This document shows positions 1 through 10,849 of a DNA stretch of 64,000 bases, piece by piece. A program made the position numbers and the translations under genes. The DNA is from Glebionis coronaria (taxonomy: Eukaryota; Streptophyta; Magnoliopsida; Asterales; Asteraceae). The notes under the pieces are model-generated. The model searched no databases. It was not told the DNA's origin and was given only the letters and a program-made list of their open reading frames with translations. Position 1 is the stretch's first letter. Every line of letters starts with the position of its first letter. The stretch spans positions 684,501 to 748,500 of the forward strand of contig JANFOE010000053.1 of NCBI GenBank assembly GCA_025667525.1. Direction: 5' to 3'.

Positions 1-2
1 TC

Positions 3-3000
3 ACTTTCTACATGCATTCAGGTAAGAAATTATCTGAACATATAGATGAGTTTAATAAGTTGATCGGTGACTTGGCGAACATAGACGTTGAAATTGATGA
101 CGAAGATCAGGCACTCATGTTACTTACATCATTACCGTCCTCGTATTATAACTTTGTGGAGACATTACTTTATGGAAAGGAGTTGGAAGATGTCTTGTCT
201 ACCCTCAATTCACGGGAGTTGAAGAAGAGGACAGATGCAAAGGATGATGGTGATGGGTTATTTGTAAGGGGAAGGCCGGAGCATCGGGGTAATCAAGGAC
301 GTGGTAGTTCGCGATCAAAGTCAAAAGGTAAAGGAACTTATAAACAGAAGTGTTACATATGCTATTCTGAGGATCACCTTAAGAAAGACTGTCCAAAATG
401 GAACAAGAAGAAATCAACTGGCTTTGTCAACAAGAATGCAAAACAGGACGCTGGGACGTATTCTAAGGGTTATGACAATGGTGATTTGTTGATGGCGGTG
501 AGTGAGGAAAGGTTCTTAGAGTGGATCATGGACTCTGGTAGTTCCTATCACATGACGCCTAGGAGGGACTTCTTGTTTGATTTTAAGGAGCTTGATGGTG
601 GTATGGTTTTGCTCGGTGATAATAAAGCAAGTGCCATCAAGGGGATAGGGAAGGTGAAAGTACAAATGAAAGATGGTTCAAGTTTTGTGCTTGAGAATGT
701 GCGTTACATTCCCGAGTTGAAAAGAAATTTATTATCTTTGGGCACTCTGGATCGAGAGGGCTATACCGTGAAGTTGCAGAATGGAAGAGTAAAGGTGATC
801 AAGGGTTCTTTGATGGTTTTGTCAGGAACTTTGAAGGAAAATTGTGTGTACTCTTTGGATGGTTGGGCTGAATCAAGTGAAGCTAGTGTTGGTATAGAAG
901 AAAAGGAAAGTCTTGCGCAGGTGTGGCATAAACGCCTGGGTCACATTAGTGAAGCAGGCTTGAATGAACTCAAAAGAAGAGAGGTGCTGGGGAAGGAAGG
1001 TCTAGGTAAGCTCGAATTCTGTGAAAATTATGTTCTTGGAAAATCGACCAGGGTGAGTTTTGGTCGAGGTCAGCACACAACAGAGGGAGTTATAGACTAT
1101 GTCCATGCGGATCTCTGGGGTCCTTCTCGGGTGGAATCGATGAGTGGTTGTCGTTACTTCTTATCGATTGTTGATGATTATTCGAGGAGGGTTTGGGTTT
1201 ATTTTCTTAGACACAAGAGTGAGGCGTTCAGCAAGTTCAAGGAGTGGAAGCAGTTGGTAGAAAACCAGACAGGTAGAAGACTGAAGAAACTACGAACGGA
1301 TAATGGTTTGGAGTTTTGTAATCAGGACTTTAATAACTTGTGTAAGGAGAGCGGGATAGCAAGACATTTGACGGTTGCTGGAACTCCGCAACAGAATGGT
1401 CTAGCTGAACGAATGAACAGGACGCTCTTAGACAAGGTTAGGTGTTTACTGATTCAGTCTGGTTTGCCAGAATCATTCTGGGCTGAAGAAACGGTGACGG
1501 CATCATATCTGATCAATAGGTCTCCATCTAAAGCATTGGAGAAGAAGACACCTATGGATTTATGGTCAGGACATCCGGCGAATTACGAGATGTTGAAGAT
1601 ATTTGGTTGTGTTGCTTATTCACACGTGAGTCAGGGGAAGCTCAAGCCTAGAGCTATAAAATGCATATTCCTGGGGTATCCTGAGGGTGTGAAGGGATAC
1701 AGATTATGGAGGTTGGATGATGTTAAACCGAAGATAATCATAAGCAGGGATGTGGTCTTTAATGAGATCCTTATGTATAAGGATACTCTCAAGGGTGCTG
1801 GTGCTGCAGATTCTGGGAAGGAAATTGAGTTTGAGGTGGAACTTCAAGGCAGTCGGGTCGAACCAACTGTGGATCCTCATACTGGGGTAAATCCAGGGAA
1901 TGAATATGAGGATTAAGTTGAAGATGCAGTAGATGCAATGCCTCAACAACAGAATCTGGACAACTATGTTCTGGTGCGTGATAGAGCTAAGAGAACAACT
2001 ACTAAACCTGCAAGGTATAGGAATGAAGGTAATGTATCATTGTCTAGATCATCATGGTCTAGGGAAGAAGATGATATTACGGCTTATGCGTTTGCTATTG
2101 CTGAGGAAGAAGATACACATGAACCAATCACATTCCAGGAGGCGATTAATTCATCTGAAAGGGATGAGTGGGTTCGTGCTATGGAGGAAGAGATGAGTTC
2201 TTTAAAGAAGAATCATACTTGGGAGCTGGTCGATCAACCACGTGGTCAGAAGCTGGTAAGCTGCAAGTGGTTGTATAAGATTAAAGAAGGGATTGAAGGC
2301 GTTCAGAAACCAAAGTATAGAGCAAGGCTGGTAGCTCGGGGTTTCACACAACGAGCATGGATTGACTATAATGAGGTATTCTCACCCGTGGTTCGACATA
2401 CATCTATTAGGGTGATTCTCTCATTAACTGCTTGTGAAGATTACGAGTTGGAACAAATTGATGTGAAGACGGCGCTTTTGCATGGTAATCTTGAAGAAAC
2501 CATTTATATGAGGCAGCCGCTTGGTTTTGAAGAAGGAACGGGCAACAAGGTATGTTTGTTGAAGAAATCCCTTTATGGTCTTAAGCAGTCTCCAAGGCAG
2601 TGGTACAAATGGTTTGATGTGTATATGGTCAGCAATGGGTTTAGCCGTAGCAACTATGATAGTTGTGTTTACTTCAAGGAGTTTGCACCAGGTATGTACA
2701 TATATCTACTGCTGTATGTAGATGATATGTTGATTGCTTGTAAAAGCAAGTCTGAGATCGAATATACCAAGGGACTACTGCGAAAAGAGTTTGATAGGAA
2801 GGAACTTGGTCCAGCCAGGAAGATACTTGGTATGGAGATTGTCAGGGATAGGGGTAACTGAACCCTGAAGGTGTCTCAGTCGGGATATGTGCGGAAAGTT
2901 CTGAATAACTACAGAGTGGATAATGGCAAGTCGGTCTCTGTGCCATTGGGAGCACACTTCAAGGTGTCTTTGAAGGATTGTCCGTCGAATGACTGGGATG

Positions 3001-3689
3001 TGGAAAGAATGAGTAAGGTCCCATATGGGAATGCTGTAGGTAGTTTAATGTACTTGATGGTTTGCACTAGACCGGATATTGCGTATGCTGTTAGCATTGT
3101 GAGCAGGTATTTGGCGAATCCAGGTAAAAATCACTGGGAAGCGGTGAAGTGGATTTTGAAGTACTTGAAGGGCACTGCTGATGTAGGTCTAGTGTATGGT
3201 AGAGATCAAGGGAAGCACGTGGATGTTGACGGTTTCGTGGATAGCGATTATGCTAAAGACCGTGACAAGGGTAGGTCGATAACCGGGTACGTGTTTATGG
3301 TACACGGCTGTGTTGTGAGTTGGAAAGCAACTCTGCAGCATGTTGTTGCATTGTCTACTACAGAGGCGGAGTATATGGCGCTTACAGAAGCTGTTAAGGA
3401 AAGCATTTGGCTTAAAGGTCTACTAATCGAACTGGGAATAAACCTCAGGTCAGTGGTTGTGAATTGTGATAATCAAGGGGCAATTCATCTCTCAAGAAAT
3501 GCAATGTTTCATGAGAGGACGAAGCATATCAACGTGAGGTTTCACTTCATCAGGGAGATCGTGGAATCTAAAGAGATTGAAGTGGCAAAGATAGGCACGG
3601 AGGATAATGCAGCTGACGCGTTTACAAAGGTGGTTCCAGGTCCGGAGTTCAAGTATTGCATGGAGATACTTGGTGTCGAGGCTAACTAG
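3..3689 (+). pseudogene. copia A gag-pol polyprotein, two in-frame stops
   Basis: One reading frame stays open from the window edge to the stop at 3689, apart from TAA at 1914-1916 and TGA at 2859-2861. No frameshift is needed. Counting from the ATG at 12: the end of gag; a CCHC zinc knuckle (C114, C117, H122, C127); the aspartic protease motif DSGS near residue 174; the integrase with HKRLGH, ADLWGP, RTDNG and AERMNR, which supply the DDE residues; the reverse transcriptase with LYVDDM; and RNase H with DSDYAKD, TEAEYMAL and CDNQGA. The integrase zinc site reads CENY where the second cysteine is expected, a third likely defect. Both stops fit single-base changes from sense codons. The protein would otherwise be full length, so this is a fairly young inactive copy. 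The lineage within copia was not assigned. Confidence 0.93.
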
Positions 3690-3710
3690 TATTGGTACTA
3701 AGGTGGAAAT

Positions 3711-4027
3711 TGTTGAAATTATTACCAATAATAGTTAACAATTAGATTAGGTTTCTTTCCTTATGTATTGTAAGTGTGTCGACTGGGCTTGGCCCGAGTC
3801 TGTAACCGACCCCCTCACCCTATAAAAGGAGGTGAGGGGGTGATGCTAAAAAAACACTGTAAGCTTCTTATTCTTTCTTGTAACGATCTATATCAATAAA
3901 AGTAATCGTTCGTTACCTTTGTAGTATTCGTTCTTTGTGGGTTTCGTTTGTTGCAACTCTGCGATCGTCTTCAGGGATCTAGGGTTCTGCGTTTTGATCT
4001 TCAGGTTTGTTGGTGTCGATTCCAACA
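3711..4027 (+). repeat. 3' LTR of copia A
   Basis: This 317-bp segment begins TGTTGAAATT directly after a purine-rich tract and ends TTCCAACA, giving the usual TG..CA termini within a short inverted repeat. It carries a TATA box at 3821 and AATAAA at 3895. Integrated sequence stops and host sequence resumes at 4028, as shown by the uninterrupted paralogue near 63662. Confidence 0.85.
3821..3900 (+). promoter_or_regulatory. LTR core promoter (TATAAAAGG) and AATAAA poly(A) signal
   Basis: TATAAAAGGA at 3821-3830 lies between two GC-rich, nearly complementary tracts (CCCCCTCACC and GGTGAGGGGG) that could form a hairpin around the TATA box. AATAAA follows at 3895-3900. The order TATA then poly(A) signal matches a U3-R junction. 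Confidence 0.6.
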
Positions 4028-4370
4028 TATTGGATTGTATGCGGAAGAGCAGTGAAATCGATAAAGCGAGGAGCGTGAAAGAAATCGATAACACGAAGTT
4101 TGGGGTTTAGGAGATTGAGAAAATAGAAGTTCGTGAATTTTGTGTAAGTACATACTAAAGTTACTTGCACTCCTGCATCTTTGATCCTTTTATCGATGAC
4201 CAAAATGCTCCAATAGCACGTTACAAGTATTTGCATTCTATGACGTAAAACTTATTCGTTTATCAATCTATCTAATAATGAATACAAATATGTCGAATTT
4301 GGAAATTACGCTCCACATCAATGCGCGGTCGCTTAATACCTCTCGTTAGTACTATTTTAGAGTTTGTAGT
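4028..4370 (+). repeat. Duplicated host block, copy 1 (also at 63662-64000)
   Basis: The sequence from TATTGGATTG onward is repeated in the same orientation at the right end of the window, with only scattered differences. A partial, more diverged copy of its second half is at about 9182-9390. It looks like the 5' part of a transcription unit, because an AG-rich leader ends at a good splice donor (TGT|GTAAGTACAT near 4142), but no protein is recognisable. Confidence 0.75.
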
Positions 4371-4522
4371 TATGAAGTTTGTTTTGTATGACCTAAAACA
4401 AACCTTCAGTTCTTTAAATTCTCGAAACTAGTACTAATAATTAGCTAGGTTTTTTACCGTAAACAAAATATGGCCCATTATAGATATAGAAGCAGAGCCC
4501 ATTATACCATCTAATATTTAGT

Positions 4523-4665
4523 GTTTAAATAAATAAAAAGGTGAAAGATATTAACAAAATCCGCTGTAGCATATTGTCAAAAACATATCGCAATTAACAT
4601 AAATGGTTGCTATAGTTTCTCGGCTCCTCCTAGGGGTCCCAGGTTTGAGTCCTGGCAGCGGTAAT
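4523..4665 (+). repeat. tRNA-like dispersed module, copy 1
   Basis: This segment of about 140 bp recurs at 9413-9555 and 23400-23545, with a diverged version at 62340-62472. It ends in a T-arm-like fold (CCAGGTTTGAGTCCTGG, overlapping a Pol III B-box) followed by CAGCGG, which can pair with CCGCTG about 95 nt upstream. A long variable-arm-like hairpin precedes the T-arm, as in class II tRNAs. No convincing A-box or anticodon was found, so it is called tRNA-derived or SINE-like rather than a tRNA gene. Confidence 0.5.
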
Positions 4666-4965
4666 ATTTTTTTTAAAACTTTTTAATATTGTTTTCTGTA
4701 ATGCACAAATGACACAACCCTGCTTAATGCTCAAGGTCATGTAATGCACAGGCACTACAAGTTGTGAATTCAAATCACCTTCAATTTTTCAACTATATTG
4801 GCCTATACTCAGATTGGAACTTGTATACATAAATTACCAAATTACGTGTATGACATGATAGTTCTTCTACATACATATTTAAGTCCTGATGCATGCGTAA
4901 CAAACCAAAAAGTATCACTTAAATATTCTTGGTTTTAAATAAGAAGCTGTTATCTTTAATCAATG

Positions 4966-5018
4966 TGAGTCGTTGTCTTCGTCATTGTATTTTGTAAGTT
5001 CGATTCCCACTCGACTCA
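4966..5018 (+). other. Truncated tRNA-like relic
   Basis: TGAGTCG at 4966 and CGACTCA at 5012 form a perfect 7-bp acceptor-like stem, and AAGTTCGATTCCC just before the 3' half matches a T-loop and B-box. Only 53 nt lie between the ends, so the D- and anticodon-arms are missing or deleted. A longer, more mutated relative is at about 22133-22210, within another copy of the surrounding block. Confidence 0.4.
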
Positions 5019-6537
5019 GCTGCTTACTTTTTTAGTTTTTTTAGTTCTTCTGCATATGTAAGCAGTCTTCTGTGATTCGGTTGTGACTCAATAGTCGCAA
5101 TGGAAAGTCAACTCAATATCTTCATCCAGTTTGGATGGTATACATGTGTTGCAATTGGAGATAAGGAGGGTCGAGTTAAGTCTGAATGTGTTAGACTTAT
5201 AGTACATTCTTTAGGAGGGCCGGGTTAAGTCCGAATGTGTTATGATTCTTTTTGGTTTGAGTAGATGATTGAACTATCTTTACTGAGGTTAAGGGCTATG
5301 GTTATGTATGCTATAAATGTGTATTTCTGTAGACAGTAGGCACTGCCTAAATATTCAGGTCTAGCCTTTCCTAAATATACGGTTTTTCATATATTCACTA
5401 CTTCCTTTCTCGCTCATAATTAGTTGTATTATACTTGTGTGAGGGTGAATAACATGTCGGCGGTTTAATTTAGTTGGCATTCCTTACTTGACTTGTTACT
5501 TGATTATTATAGTATTACACTTTTATTGAAGGTATTCTAGATTGTATTCATACTAGTCTAATTCCATGGTTGTTTGACGGGTGACATAGGGTTACGGTTG
5601 GATAGACCGGGTTGGTTGATCTGCTTGCATTTAAGGGTTGATAATCGACTTAGTACTGAGGTTGATCTTAGAATTCTCTTTGCCCTTATCTTAATTTGTA
5701 TAGATATGGCCGGTTTCGGACCAGGTACAGCCACTCATATGTTATGGTAAAAGTTCGTAGCCAATTCAAGGAGCGTTGCTATATAGTATTTCCATTTTGA
5801 TATATGCACACTCTATATTAGATCAATATTGGTCGTGAGTAATGACAGTGTCACACCATGCCGCCATTTACGTAAGAATGGGGTGATTTGCGTTAGGTTT
5901 TATCCCTAATGGGTTAAAAAGAATTTTTTAGCTAGAATAAAAACGCGTGAAATAGTAACAATATTAAAAACGAATTTGCACCCTACTTATGCAATCCCAG
6001 ATACCTAATTATATTGGGTTTGTCTTATGAAAATAATACTATGATTTTGCAGTGCTACAACAAATCCAGAAATTGAATTATCTGTTCTGGCTGAATATGA
6101 ACTAAGGCTTGCACGAGTACTACATAGTTCTGCCCAAGTGTTGAGTACTTGAGTAGTTTTGGACATTTGGCTTGATTGCGTTTATTGGTGTATTTTGATG
6201 ATCTGTGTAAGCAATCAATGATAAAAACCTAACTTTTGCTGTTATGAACTCCTTGATGAATGAATTAACTGGGGTATGCTGTAGAATGATGTTAGTAAAC
6301 TTACTACAGTAGTTTATGTGAAAATGATTCATATATGTTCATTGAATGTCTTGTCGTTAATGTTGTCTCTCCTTGGAATTATTGCCAATGATGTTGTTAT
6401 CCGAACGCGTCCTTTTGCTATGTGAGCACTGTGATTACAGGTTTGTCTTCTACATGATTTCTGGTATTTTTGTTCTTACTTTCTTAGTTTATGTAAATAT
6501 GTTTTATGTCGTCATTTTACGTGTATCGTCTTTTACC
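5019..6537. other. Decayed intergenic DNA, no gene recognised
   Basis: No credible reading frame or conserved domain was seen. The part at about 5040-5180 (containing GTGATTCGGTTGTGACTCA) is repeated at about 9000-9150, and two near-identical short motifs (GGTCGAGTTAAG.. and GGCCGGGTTAAG..) lie at 5169 and 5219. The rest shows no structure. Confidence 0.5.
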
Positions 6538-7100
6538 ACAATAAACATGTAACGGGTTCCTCCAAAATTCATTATCTAGTCTTTACTAGCAGACGCGCTA
6601 CCTATTATACTTCCATCATCACTTGAAGATGCCTATAGTCAATATGTAACCTCTTTGCATACCTTCAACGGTTTCGTTATCATCCATCCTGAAAATTGTT
6701 CAGATAATGAACGATAAATGGAAAGAATATAAATACACAGTTATGATCAAAATAGAACAATAACGTACCGTCTTCCTTTATGAAGGTGATTGTTTGTAGT
6801 CGATTACGATGTAATACTCTCAACAAAGAATTCAAGTAACTGAAGTGATTTGTACCATCAAAGGGAAGAGAGAATGAACTTAATATTAGTCTGCTCTTGA
6901 TCTTCTTGTTGAAGTAGCTCCACATATGCAAATTAATCTTCTTGATCGATTTACATGCTTGGTCTAAATGGCACAATTGTGCTTAATGCTCGATGTCATG
7001 TAATGCACACTCAGGCACTACAAGTTGTGAGTTTAAATCACCTTCCCACATAGTGTTACGTACGGCACAACCCACATAATACAAAACACAAAGCACAGGC
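6538..7100 (+). repeat. Duplicated host block B, copy 1
   Basis: This block is repeated at about 22755-23360 and, for its first 160 bp, at 20797-20960. The best conserved part reads as an exon on the minus strand and is described separately. Its right part (TAATGCTCGATGTCATGTAATGCAC..) is related to short segments near 4725, 23225 and 24590. Confidence 0.7.
6773..6976 (-). other. Exon-like open frame conserved in two block copies, function unknown
   Basis: On the minus strand an open frame of about 65 codons (SIKKINLHMWSYF.., ending ..TFIKEDG) stops at a perfect splice donor (GACG|GTACGT). The paralogue at about 23000-23215 keeps the frame (SIKKINLHMRSYF..TFIKKEG), with a small in-frame insertion and the same donor. 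Conservation of frame and splice site argues that it was once a coding exon. I do not recognise the family, and no neighbouring exons were identified. Confidence 0.4.
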
Positions 7101-7175
7101 CCATTAAATTTACGGTAAAGCAGAAGCCCATAAAAATCTCTAATAAAAGTAAAGTAGAAAAACAAAAAAACAATG

Positions 7176-7247
7176 TGTGGCTGCTGGGATTCGAGCCCAG
7201 GTCACCACGGCCACAACGAGGTATTCTAACCACTAAACTACAGCCAC
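7176..7247 (-). tRNA. trnH-GUG: tRNA-His (anticodon GTG)
   Basis: Read on the minus strand, the 72-nt gene starts GTGGCTG and ends CAGCCAC plus discriminator A, giving a full 7-bp acceptor stem. The A-box (TAGTTTAGTGG) and B-box (GGCTCGAATCC) are intact. The anticodon loop reads TTGTGGC, giving GTG. The sequence is close to the plant nuclear tRNA-His and unlike the plastid one. A run of T follows within 5 nt as a Pol III terminator. One T-T mismatch sits in the anticodon stem (CCTCG against CGTGG), so activity is uncertain. It delivers histidine in cytosolic translation. Confidence 0.85.
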
Positions 7248-8506
7248 ATTGTTATTAATCAGCTAAATATGCTATACTTAACGACAAATTAGAATGGTTG
7301 GGAGTGGGACCTCAAAAATGCTATACTAAACTAAAGCCACATATGTTCCTAAAGGTAATTTTACTGCATCTCAACAGAGTATCGGTCATGGCACCTCAAA
7401 TGGCCTCGTTTTCAATTGGTCAAGGACTAGGCTATCCTCTTTGATGGCCCAGCTTCGCCTAGCCCTAATGCCCGATTCAAAAGAATAACCGTATACTATG
7501 TCAGTTCTATTAGATGATAAGAATACAATCATCTAATATGTTCGTGGTTCCAAAATATGGTTAAAGTTATTGATTTTTGTTAAATGCCTTTTTGTTTATT
7601 GATTTTATTCATTACTTTCATGGAATGCAACTAGTGGATGCAGATTGGTCGGAGCCGAATCCTGAACCAATTTTTGGTGCATGTTGTGGACTGTCACTTG
7701 TATATTTTGATTAGCAAGCGATTGAACCGAAATCTGTGAAGTATTTTGCTCCACGGGTTTTATGGTGTACCAGCAAACCACACAAGTCACTAGTTGCCAC
7801 TATGATACTAGCAAGGATCCACAGATGACTCATATGTCTTGGACCGGCAATGCTTCGGTTTGAAGTTGGAAACGGAAGGTCAGACAAATCATGTCCTAAA
7901 TCAAGTGAATGTGTCGAGAAATTAGTAAACATTTAAGGTTCTTTGCCTATGATTTTGATTTAATCTTGTCATTAGTATATAGTTTCTTCCAGTTCTTATG
8001 TGATTCGGTTTCCACGAGTTTGTAATTTATTGTTTGTTTTGGCTTGTTGAATAAGAAACTATTGTCTTAAACGTAGCAAATGTTTTGACTTTCCATCTTT
8101 GGCAACAAATTCTGTTATGAAGTAGTTTGACTTTCCATCTTTAGCTTTGATGTTGACTTTCATTGACTCTTCTTTTTAAAGCCCAGGGTGAAGAAGATAT
8201 GTGAAAGTCAATATAAGTTACCTTTAAATTCCATAGATTAGCAACACAATTCTGCAAGGTGTATGCCAATGGTTTCCCTATATCCACTAAACCAGCATCT
8301 ACATACGAACAAGTCCTTAGATTTATGTGTGACGTTTGAGAATAAACCATTGTTTCCACAAAAGACATATAATACAATCCCAATTATAACAACTTGTTTA
8401 ATCTAAGTAGCATATGATAGCAAGCTTGCTAGTGGTGTCTTTAGAAACCTATTCTTTTTATCAGACAAGTCTCTATAAGTAAAGTAGAAAAACAAAAAAA
8501 ACAATG
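7248..8506. other. Intergenic DNA; part repeated near 25 kb
   Basis: No gene was recognised. Segment 7610-7830 (starting TTTCATGGAATGCAACTAGT) is repeated in diverged form at about 24975-25190. Both copies show fragments of open frame but no recognisable protein. Two copies of a short motif (TTTGACTTTCCATCTTT) lie at 8083 and 8127. Confidence 0.45.
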
Positions 8507-8578
8507 TGTGGCTGCTGGGATTCGAGCCCAGGTCACCATGGCCACAACGGGGTATTCTAACTACTAAACTACAGCCAC
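8507..8578 (-). tRNA. tRNA-His (GTG) second copy, probably pseudo
   Basis: This has the same length and flanks as the copy at 7176-7247, including the A-rich side that gives the T-run terminator. The acceptor stem, T-arm and GTG anticodon are kept. However, the anticodon stem has two mismatches (CCCCG against CATGG), and the A-box reads TAGTTTAGTAG with an altered G. It probably arose by duplication of the flanking block and is losing function. Confidence 0.65.
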
Positions 8579-8984
8579 ATTGTTATTGATCAACTAAATA
8601 CGATATACTTAACGACAAATTAGAATGGCTTGTCCGATGGTTAACTTGATAACAGCAGCTTCAGTGTAGAGAAAAGTTCAAGATTTTATTAGCATTTTCA
8701 TTTAAAGTTAATGACTTAAAAATGCATGTAACTTTTTCTTTTTTACCGTTATTTGTAGCCATTTTTTTCCTTATATTATCATTAAACATTGTGATTTCGT
8801 ATATTGTGTGTACTGATAACTTGTTTGACTTGCTTTAGCAGGTTAACTTAACGATATTTTAAATTTTTATTACAATGTTTAGCCTTATATTAACTGTTTT
8901 TCATATAAACACAAAGCAACTGAAATAAATTGTTCGATACCGACTGGAATAAATTGTTCTCGCTTTTAGTTTTTTTTTATAGTT

Positions 8985-9400
8985 CTTCACTTCTACTTAT
9001 TTAAGCCATAATACTTCTTCTACATATTTAAGCAATATTCTGTGATTCGGTTGTGACTCACGGGTTGCAACGGAAAGGCAACTCATTGTCTTCATCGAGT
9101 TTGGATGGTATAAACGTGTTATAAGGAAGGTCGGGTTACGTCCGAATGTGTTAACTTGTAGTTCATTGTTTTTCTGTATACTTGCAATCTTGCATCTTTG
9201 ATCCCTTTATTAATGACCAAAATGCTGCAATAGCAAAGTTACAAGAATTTTGCATTCTATTACGTCAAACTTATTTGTTTATCAATCTACCTTATGTAAC
9301 AATAATGAATAATACAAATATGTCGAATTGGGATATTAGGCTCCGCATCCATGCGCGGTCGCCTAATGCCTCTCGTTATGAAGTTTGTGTTAAACAATCT
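8985..9400 (+). repeat. Duplicated host segments (partners at 5040-5180 and 4140-4340)
   Basis: The left part matches 5040-5180. The right part from about 9182 matches 4160-4350 and 63805-63995, including the string CCATGCGCGGTCGCCTAATG. The order of the two parts is swapped relative to the 4-5 kb region, so the block has been rearranged as well as copied. Confidence 0.6.
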
Positions 9401-9412
9401 AATATTTAGTGT

Positions 9413-9555
9413 TTATATAAATAAAAAGGTGAAAGATATTAACAAACTCCGTTGTAGCATATTGTCAAAAACATATCGCAATTAACAGAAATTGTTAAAG
9501 CTATAGTTTCTCGGCTCCTCCTAGGGGTCCCAGGTTTGAGTCCTCGCAGCGGTAA
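9413..9555 (+). repeat. tRNA-like dispersed module, copy 2
   Basis: This is a near copy of 4523-4665, with the same T-arm-like end (one change: CCTCGCAGCGG). It is followed by TTAACAGCGCCGTACGTAG, which corresponds to the sequence that carries a MITE at 23614-24295, so this is the empty paralogous site. Confidence 0.5.
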
Positions 9556-9936
9556 AAAGGTTTATCTTTTTAACAGCGCCGTACGTAGTAACTTTGGCCT
9601 TATATTTCTGTTCCTACCGGTAATTTTACTGCATCTCAACAGAGTATTGGTCATGGCACCTCAAATCGCCTCGTTTTCAATTCGTCACGGACTAGGCCAA
9701 TAAGATCTCCGACTGAATTTCAATAGCTCTTGGATCTATCCTCTTTGTGGCCGAGCTGTGCATCGCCCTTGTGCCTGATACTTAGAAGTTTGGCAGATGA
9801 TACACTGACTTTTTCAGTGAGCATACAACCCCCATCCTCATGATATTCCTACACGATCGAATGCAATTCTTTCAATGTAATCAACATTTTTACTTGGATA
9901 ACTTCACCCAACTGGCTTCCCACGGGCCACAAGAGG

Positions 9937-10026
9937 AATAAGGAATTGATCTTCATTCCATTTGTTGCCCATTATGTGATGAGGCAATTCATTCATAAGA
10001 CAATCTATTCGTGGATCCTGATGTAG
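9937..10026 (+). pseudogene. LINE reverse-transcriptase zinc-binding region relic
   Basis: A short frame contains ICCPLCDEAIHS, a stop, then DNLFVDPDVV. It has the C-x2-C pattern and downstream LFVDCD-like motif of the zf-RVT domain at the C-terminus of non-LTR retrotransposon polyproteins. The same segment continues further at 24304-24535 (LFVDCDVAKDTWKG). Here it is interrupted at 10027 by GGTCC-rich sequence. Confidence 0.5.
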
Positions 10027-10190
10027 TCCGGTCCGGTTCGATCTTACAAAAAATCTTATCAATTTTGTCTAATAGGACCGGACCGGATCGAGGACCGAAC
10101 CGGACCGGACCGGACTATTTCGGTCCGGGTTTTCGGACCATTTCGGTCCTCGGTCCGGTCCGGTCCGGTCCGGTCCTGAACCGATGCTCA
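10027..10190. repeat. CCGGTCC-rich repeat, probably a truncated MITE
   Basis: The segment consists mostly of GGTCCGGTCC and its complement and can fold on itself. It interrupts the LINE relic just after GATGTAG. Its right end (GATGCTCAGCCCTTAC) resembles the end of plant hAT-type miniature elements, but no matching left terminus or clear target duplication was found. Confidence 0.4.
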
Positions 10191-10813
10191 GCCCTTACAG
10201 CACATGTAGATGACTAACCGGTTAACACAGTGTGCAAAATGCAAAACCTAACAAGTAAATATGCCAGCATACTAAGAACAAAAAACTGGAAACTTTGCAG
10301 AAGACAAACCTGTAAATTTTAGCGTACATATATCAATCCGACGCGTCAAGGTGGTTTAAAGTAGAGACACCACTAGCAACAAGACATTCAGCAAAAAAAA
10401 AGAACCATAAGAATTGCTAATGTAGAACTTCTGGTGGATTGCAGTGGGCAAAAGATGATAGCTAACACCATAAGATGATGACATAAAACATACTTACATA
10501 CACTAAGAAAGTAAGAACAAAAAGACTGAAAATCATGTAGAAGACTAACGTGTAATCACAGTGTTCACATAGCATGGAATTAAAAAAAGAAACTAAGCAT
10601 TGTTGATTAAGCATCTTCGAGAGTTCCGTTCTTCAAAATCCATCAACAAGAGTGAATGTAACCCTTACGGTCTTACCATGACAAAAAGGCTCCGTTCTTC
10701 AAAATCCAGGGAACAAAAGTCTGATGTTGAATTTAAAGATCGAGTACGACAGCGCTTCATTACATCTACACAAACTGATAACTCTTTAATTGTCTCAGTT
10801 TGTAGCTCAACAT
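10191..10813. other. Intergenic DNA, nothing recognised
   Basis: A short direct repeat is present (CGTTCTTCAAAATCCA at about 10627 and 10691). The 104-codon open frame across 10600-10914 runs into the transposon terminus and has no domain, so it is not called a gene. Confidence 0.4.
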
Positions 10814-10849
10814 CACTACAAGAAAACAAAGAACAGATGACGGGGTTTC

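Larger units (their letters stand above)
1..4027 (+). mobile_element. Ty1/copia LTR retrotransposon A, 5' part outside window
   Basis: An LTR retrotransposon runs off the left edge of the window. Visible are the coding region in the copia order gag, protease, integrase, reverse transcriptase, RNase H, a purine-rich tract (AAGGTGGAAAT) and one LTR that starts TGTTG and ends CAACA. The 5' LTR is not in view, so LTR divergence cannot be measured. The sequence right after the LTR (TATTGGATTG) is also present, without an insertion, at 63662-63671, so that paralogue predicts TATTG as the 5-bp target duplication. The element is decayed only by point mutations. Confidence 0.93.

Noticed and set aside
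10011..10217. 68-codon open frame rich in GPDR/GPVRSG
   Set aside because: It is a translation of the CCGGTCC repeat and has no start context or homologue.
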